Assembly: GCA_036395835.1 (NCBI GenBank)
Contig: DASWCW010000153.1
Span: forward strand, 1 to 9,189
Direction of reading: 5' to 3'
Source of the DNA: AP-16 sp036395835
GTDB lineage: Bacteria > Pseudomonadota > Alphaproteobacteria > Rhizobiales > Xanthobacteraceae
Length of the DNA stretch: 9,189 bases
The position numbers and the translations under genes are program-made. Shown here one piece after another: positions 6,772 through 9,189 of the stretch (within the stretch, counting starts at the first letter, position 1; each line of letters starts with the position of its first letter). The notes under the pieces are model-generated. The model worked only from the letters and a program-made list of their open reading frames with translations. It did no database searches and was not told the origin of the DNA.

Positions 6772-7623
6772 TCAATGCTGCGGTCCCGACGCCGACGGGC
6801 TGACGTCGCGCTCGGCCCGGAACACGTTGCTGTAGAGATTGGCGATCCACTGGCGCCCGCTCGCCGTTACATTGAGGTAGCGGATCGCGGTCTGCACGCG
6901 CGGCGATACGCTGTTCCAGTAGAACTGCGGATAGAGATCGACGAGGTCCGCGGGCGAGGCATAGCCGAGCTGGCGGTTCACGCCGGCCTCCTCGAACTCG
7001 TAATAGAGCGCGTTGGCTTTGCGCAAGTAATGCGGGTCCCCGAGCTGGCCGATGAGGTCGGCGGCGCGCAGCAGGGAACCTTCTTCATCGCCCGCTTCGT
7101 CTTGCGGCGGAATCGAAACCGGGAAGCGCGTGAACTCGATCGCGCGTGCGATCCGCTTGGCGTCGAACTGCTCGATCGCCCCGATGCGGTCCAGCGCGAA
7201 CAAGATCGAACGATCCACGTGGTGCATGAAAAGCGCCGCATCGGAGGATCCGCGCGGCAGCTTCACCTTGCCGCCCGCCGCATCGACCACGTATCCGTTG
7301 GCATCGTCGTCCTTGAGGATGCCGCGAACGTAGCCGATATCGTGCAGCAGGCAGGCAACCATCAGATGCGCGTAATCGTCGGGTGTGGTCGGGGCCAGCA
7401 GCGCCCGGCCAACCAGAATGTCGCGCCCGGCGAGCGTCACCAGCATCGTATGCTCGACGTTGTGATAAAGCGCGTCGCTGTTGCCGATGCATTCCAGCGC
7501 CAGCCGGGCGACCGAGGGGACGAGCTCCGCCAGCCGCGCATGCGAGGACCCGAACCTCTGTTGCATGTCGGAGCTGAGAAACGAGCCCAGCGCGTCTGCA
7601 GCCAGTTCCGGAACGGTGATCAT
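6772..7623 (-). CDS. HD-domain metal-dependent phosphohydrolase
   Basis: Predicted cytoplasmic phosphohydrolase or phosphodiesterase of 283 aa. The HD-superfamily metal-binding residues appear in order: His54 and His58 in YHNVEHT, His94-Asp95 in LLHDIGYV, His134/His135 in FMHHVDRS, and Asp189 in RAADLIGQL. That pattern resembles cyclic-nucleotide phosphodiesterase-type HD proteins more than the shortest HD enzymes. There is no signal peptide or membrane segment. The C-terminal third (about 200-270) is helical and aromatic-rich with no recognised domain. The ATG at 7621-7623 gives a plausible N-terminus, but the Shine-Dalgarno sequence is poor. It may be co-transcribed with the GGT-like gene 118 bases downstream. 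It is divergent from the MltB fragment across a 154-base spacer. The substrate cannot be inferred from the sequence. Confidence 0.88.
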   Translation of the reverse strand: MITVPELAADALGSFLSSDMQQRFGSSHARLAELVPSVARLALECIGNSDALYHNVEHTMLVTLAGRDILVGRALLAPTTPDDYAHLMVACLLHDIGYVRGILKDDDANGYVVDAAGGKVKLPRGSSDAALFMHHVDRSILFALDRIGAIEQFDAKRIARAIEFTRFPVSIPPQDEAGDEEGSLLRAADLIGQLGDPHYLRKANALYYEFEEAGVNRQLGYASPADLVDLYPQFYWNSVSPRVQTAIRYLNVTASGRQWIANLYSNVFRAERDVSPSASGPQH

Positions 7624-7777
7624 GGCGAGCCCGGCAGCGTGGATCGGCGCCCATACCAGACCAAGGATGCTCGGGGGTCAAGGCTAGGCGGGGCGGGCGG
7701 CGGCGGGCGAGGAATGATGGAAGCGCCGGCAAATTGCAGATAGGATTTCGCGCGAGCGTTCGGAGCGAGTGCGCGTG

Positions 7778-8155
7778 ATGTCGGTCTTGCGTCGTGCGTG
7801 GTTCGCCGCCTGCTTCCTGCTGGCGCTGTCGGCGAGCGCCTCCGCCGTGCCATGCGGCTCGGGCAGTTTCGAAGGCTGGCTCGAGAGCTTCAAGCGCGAG
7901 GCCGCCGCCCAGGGCATCTCGGCGCGCAGCATCGCTTCGGCGCTCAACGGCGTGAGCTACGATCCAGGCATCGTCTCGCGCGACCATGCGCAAGGCGTGT
8001 TCCGGCAGAGCTTCGAGCAGTTCGCCGGACGGATGGTCTCGGCGGAGCGGCTGCAGAAGGGCGCGGGCCTGCTGCGCCGACATCCGGCGACGCAAATTAC
8101 GCTGCCGGTTCCAAATGCGGTGGCAGAAACCGCATGCCGCCCGTTCCCCGCATGA
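7778..8155 (+). pseudogene. 5' fragment of an MltB-type lytic murein transglycosylase
   Basis: The frame opens with a good signal peptide (residues 1-23, ending SASA). It continues with the N-terminal part of an SLT_2/MltB-family transglycosylase: SFEGWLESFKREAAAQGIS, SALNGVSYDP, SFEQFAGRMVSAERLQKGAGLLRRH. Intact relatives continue after the RRH segment into the catalytic domain with its glutamate and are about 400 aa long. Here similarity stops after codon 102 (position 8083). The remaining 23 codons to the TGA at 8155 are antisense to the DinB gene. The catalytic domain and any peptidoglycan-binding domain are absent from the window, so the product cannot be an active transglycosylase. GGAG at 7762-7765 supports a start at GTG 7775 or ATG 7778. 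It could be expressed as a small exported remnant. Confidence 0.75.
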
Positions 8156-8636
8156 AGATCGGGATATCGATTAACGGTAGCGCGGCGGGTATCTGGCAGA
8201 AGGTCTCCACCACGAACCCCCGGTGATAGGTGTTGTGATTGAAGATGTGCATCAGAATCATGCGCCGGTTCATGCAACCCTTTGCGCCGCTCAATAGCGT
8301 GAAATCCATCTGCTCGTCGGCGTCGTCCTCCGAGAGGTCGTCAACATAACCGATCAGGCGCTGGTCCATCTCTTCACGCGCCACCGCCAACTTCTCGAAA
8401 TCGCCATAAAGAACCTCGTTCAACGCCTTATGGGGGTGCGGTTCTTTGTGCATATGCGCCCACCATATGCGGTCGGTCACCAGCGGATGGTTCAGGGTGT
8501 TGAGGATGTTCTTGAACAGGCTCGGTCGATGTTTGGTGACTTCGCTTTCGGGCAGCGTCCGGACGGCCGCAAACAGGTCGCGGTTGGCCCACTGATTGTA
8601 ACGGGCCATGGTTTTCAAAATTTGGCTGTCGGTTAT
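8097..8636 (-). CDS. DinB-family putative metal-dependent protein
   Basis: A DinB/YfiT-like four-helix-bundle protein, 179 aa from codon 8634-8636. Segments diagnostic of the family are MARYNQWANRDLF near the start, TLNHPLVTDRIWW and FNHNTYHRG. The family's three metal-binding histidines fit His50, His134 and His138. Members are often thiol-dependent enzymes or stress proteins; this one's activity is unknown. The start is unresolved. The best Shine-Dalgarno sequence (8643-8649) is placed for the ATA codon at 8634-8636, which also gives the usual family N-terminal length. The canonical alternatives are ATG 8607-8609, which trims helix 1, and ATG 8688-8690, which adds an unlikely extension. Base composition is visibly more A/T-rich than the neighbours, and the stop codon abuts the point where the MltB fragment breaks off, suggesting acquisition or rearrangement. 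Confidence 0.85.
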   Translation of the reverse strand: MTDSQILKTMARYNQWANRDLFAAVRTLPESEVTKHRPSLFKNILNTLNHPLVTDRIWWAHMHKEPHPHKALNEVLYGDFEKLAVAREEMDQRLIGYVDDLSEDDADEQMDFTLLSGAKGCMNRRMILMHIFNHNTYHRGFVVETFCQIPAALPLIDIPIFMRGTGGMRFLPPHLEPAA

Positions 8637-8642
8637 AGCAAT

Positions 8643-8649
8643 ACCTCCC
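8643..8649 (-). promoter_or_regulatory. Shine-Dalgarno sequence ahead of the DinB ATA codon
   Basis: On the minus strand GGGAGGT is an almost ideal ribosome-binding site. It lies six bases before the ATA codon at 8634-8636 and about 33 bases before the first downstream ATG. Its position argues for initiation at or near the ATA. Confidence 0.5.
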
Positions 8650-8791
8650 AAAAGCTGGGAAGCGCCTGCGGGTGACGCCGCTGCCCACATGACCGCGGGT
8701 CGGCGTCAACGCTAGCATTCTGCTGAGACCCGCGTGAAGCCCGGCGATCTTGCGCTTAAATGCCTCACCGTGACAGGAACGAAATTTCCGC

Positions 8792-8813
8792 TTCGGGTTC
8801 GCGCCCGCCCGAA
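8792..8813 (-). terminator. weak hairpin downstream of the DUF488 gene
   Basis: TTCGGG (8792-8797) and CCCGAA (8808-8813) can pair around a 10-base GC-rich loop, just past the DUF488 stop on the minus strand. The sequence that follows is GCGGAAATTTC, without a real T-tract. With only a 6-bp stem this is a tentative terminator. Confidence 0.22.
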
Positions 8814-8823
8814 CGGCGGCTCC

Positions 8824-9189
8824 CTATTTCGGATAGATCAATGTGCCTTCCGGAGTCTTGCGGGCGGCCGGCGTCAATTTCGCGGGCTCGATCTTTCCCG
8901 GGCCCAGAATGTGGAGCACGGTCTCGCCCGCCGAAATCAGATAATCGGCAATGATGCGCCGATGACAGCGCCACCAAACAGCTTCGGCGCACATGATTGC
9001 GATGCACTGGTCTTGGCCGCGTCTTCTCAGCCGCTCCAGTCCGGCTCGGAACGCTTCGGTCCCGGCATAATCGGCGTAATTGCGAAAGCTGTCGTTCTCC
9101 CAAAAGTCGTTGGGGGAATTGGCCGCGCGGCCGCGCCGGCCGCCGAGCTCGGGAAAATGCTCGTATGCGATGCCGTACCCAGCGAGCTC
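8824..9189 (-). CDS. DUF488-family protein, 5' end beyond the window
   Basis: Reading the minus strand from the window edge, the frame is open for 121 codons to a TAG at 8824-8826, with no start inside the window. The visible C-terminal part has the DUF488 hallmarks: AYEHFPELGGRRG, NDSFRNYADYAGTEAF, the signature MCAEAVWWRCHRRIIADYL with its two cysteines and CHR, and the closing HILGPGKIEPAKLTPAAR. DUF488 proteins are usually about 150-190 aa, so roughly the first quarter to a third is missing. Their biochemical function is not established; the conserved Cys and His residues suggest a catalytic or metal-binding site. It lies upstream of DinB on the same strand, separated by about 190 bases with a weak hairpin, so co-transcription is possible but not indicated. 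Confidence 0.9.
   Translation of the reverse strand, partial: ELAGYGIAYEHFPELGGRRGRAANSPNDFWENDSFRNYADYAGTEAFRAGLERLRRRGQDQCIAIMCAEAVWWRCHRRIIADYLISAGETVLHILGPGKIEPAKLTPAARKTPEGTLIYPK

Noticed and set aside
6736..6775. Three CGCCTG hexamers after the HD-domain stop
   Set aside because: They are irregularly spaced and expected by chance in GC-rich DNA; no hairpin or longer unit is shared.
6415..7743. 442-codon plus-strand open frame opposite the HD-domain gene
   Set aside because: The minus strand carries all HD metal-binding motifs; this frame has no signature and spans two genes and their spacer.
7085..8095. 336-codon minus-strand open frame opposite the MltB fragment and into the HD gene
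   Set aside because: It overlaps the true HD gene in another frame and has Arg/Ala-rich shadow composition.
8681..8709. TTGACG on the minus strand at 8704-8709 as a -35 box for DinB
   Set aside because: No -10-like hexamer lies at the proper distance; the match is isolated.
8765..9103. 112-codon minus-strand frame with an ATG over the DUF488 region
   Set aside because: A different minus frame, open to the edge, contains the unmistakable DUF488 signature; this one is its out-of-frame shadow.

Overview
The window is GC-rich DNA with dense short-spaced genes, strong G/C third-position bias and long open antisense frames. Together with the gene set (a Rhizobiales-style L,D-transpeptidase, a PHA granule-associated protein, a Nu-class GST, an MltB-like signal-peptide fragment and a DUF488 protein) this suggests an alphaproteobacterium of the Hyphomicrobiales, near the Bradyrhizobium/Xanthobacteraceae group. 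This placement is inferred from protein style, not from a marker gene. I see no phage, CRISPR, IS element, tRNA or rRNA.

Layout. Positions 1-297 are an edge region with no firm gene. An exported YkuD L,D-transpeptidase (+, to 1587) converges on a secreted PRC-barrel protein (-, 1666-2226), with a perfect 13-bp hairpin between them. A 245-bp divergent spacer holding a promoter-like motif and two palindromes leads into an iron-containing alcohol dehydrogenase/maleylacetate-reductase-like enzyme (+, 2472-3629). That gene ends in a large hairpin and is followed by a YfcG-like glutathione S-transferase (+, 3747-4376). The GST converges on a block of three minus-strand genes: an HD-domain phosphohydrolase (6772-7623), a gamma-glutamyltransferase-like Ntn hydrolase (4854-6653) and a small polyhydroxyalkanoate-system protein (4417-4752).

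The right end looks rearranged. The start of an MltB-type lytic transglycosylase (+, from 7778) runs for about 100 codons and then loses all family similarity at about 8084-8096, directly beside the stop codon of a convergent, lower-GC DinB-family gene (-, 8097-8636). The DinB gene has a good Shine-Dalgarno sequence placed before an ATA codon rather than an ATG. A DUF488 protein (-, 8824-9189) runs off the right edge.

Most genes look like ordinary chromosomal housekeeping or stress and envelope functions, and nothing suggests a single multi-gene system. The observations most worth checking are the MltB/DinB junction, the non-canonical substrate pocket of the GGT-like enzyme, the Asp-to-Arg change at a metal-ligand position in the Fe-ADH, a degenerate second YkuD-like segment in the transpeptidase, and the ATA start context of DinB.
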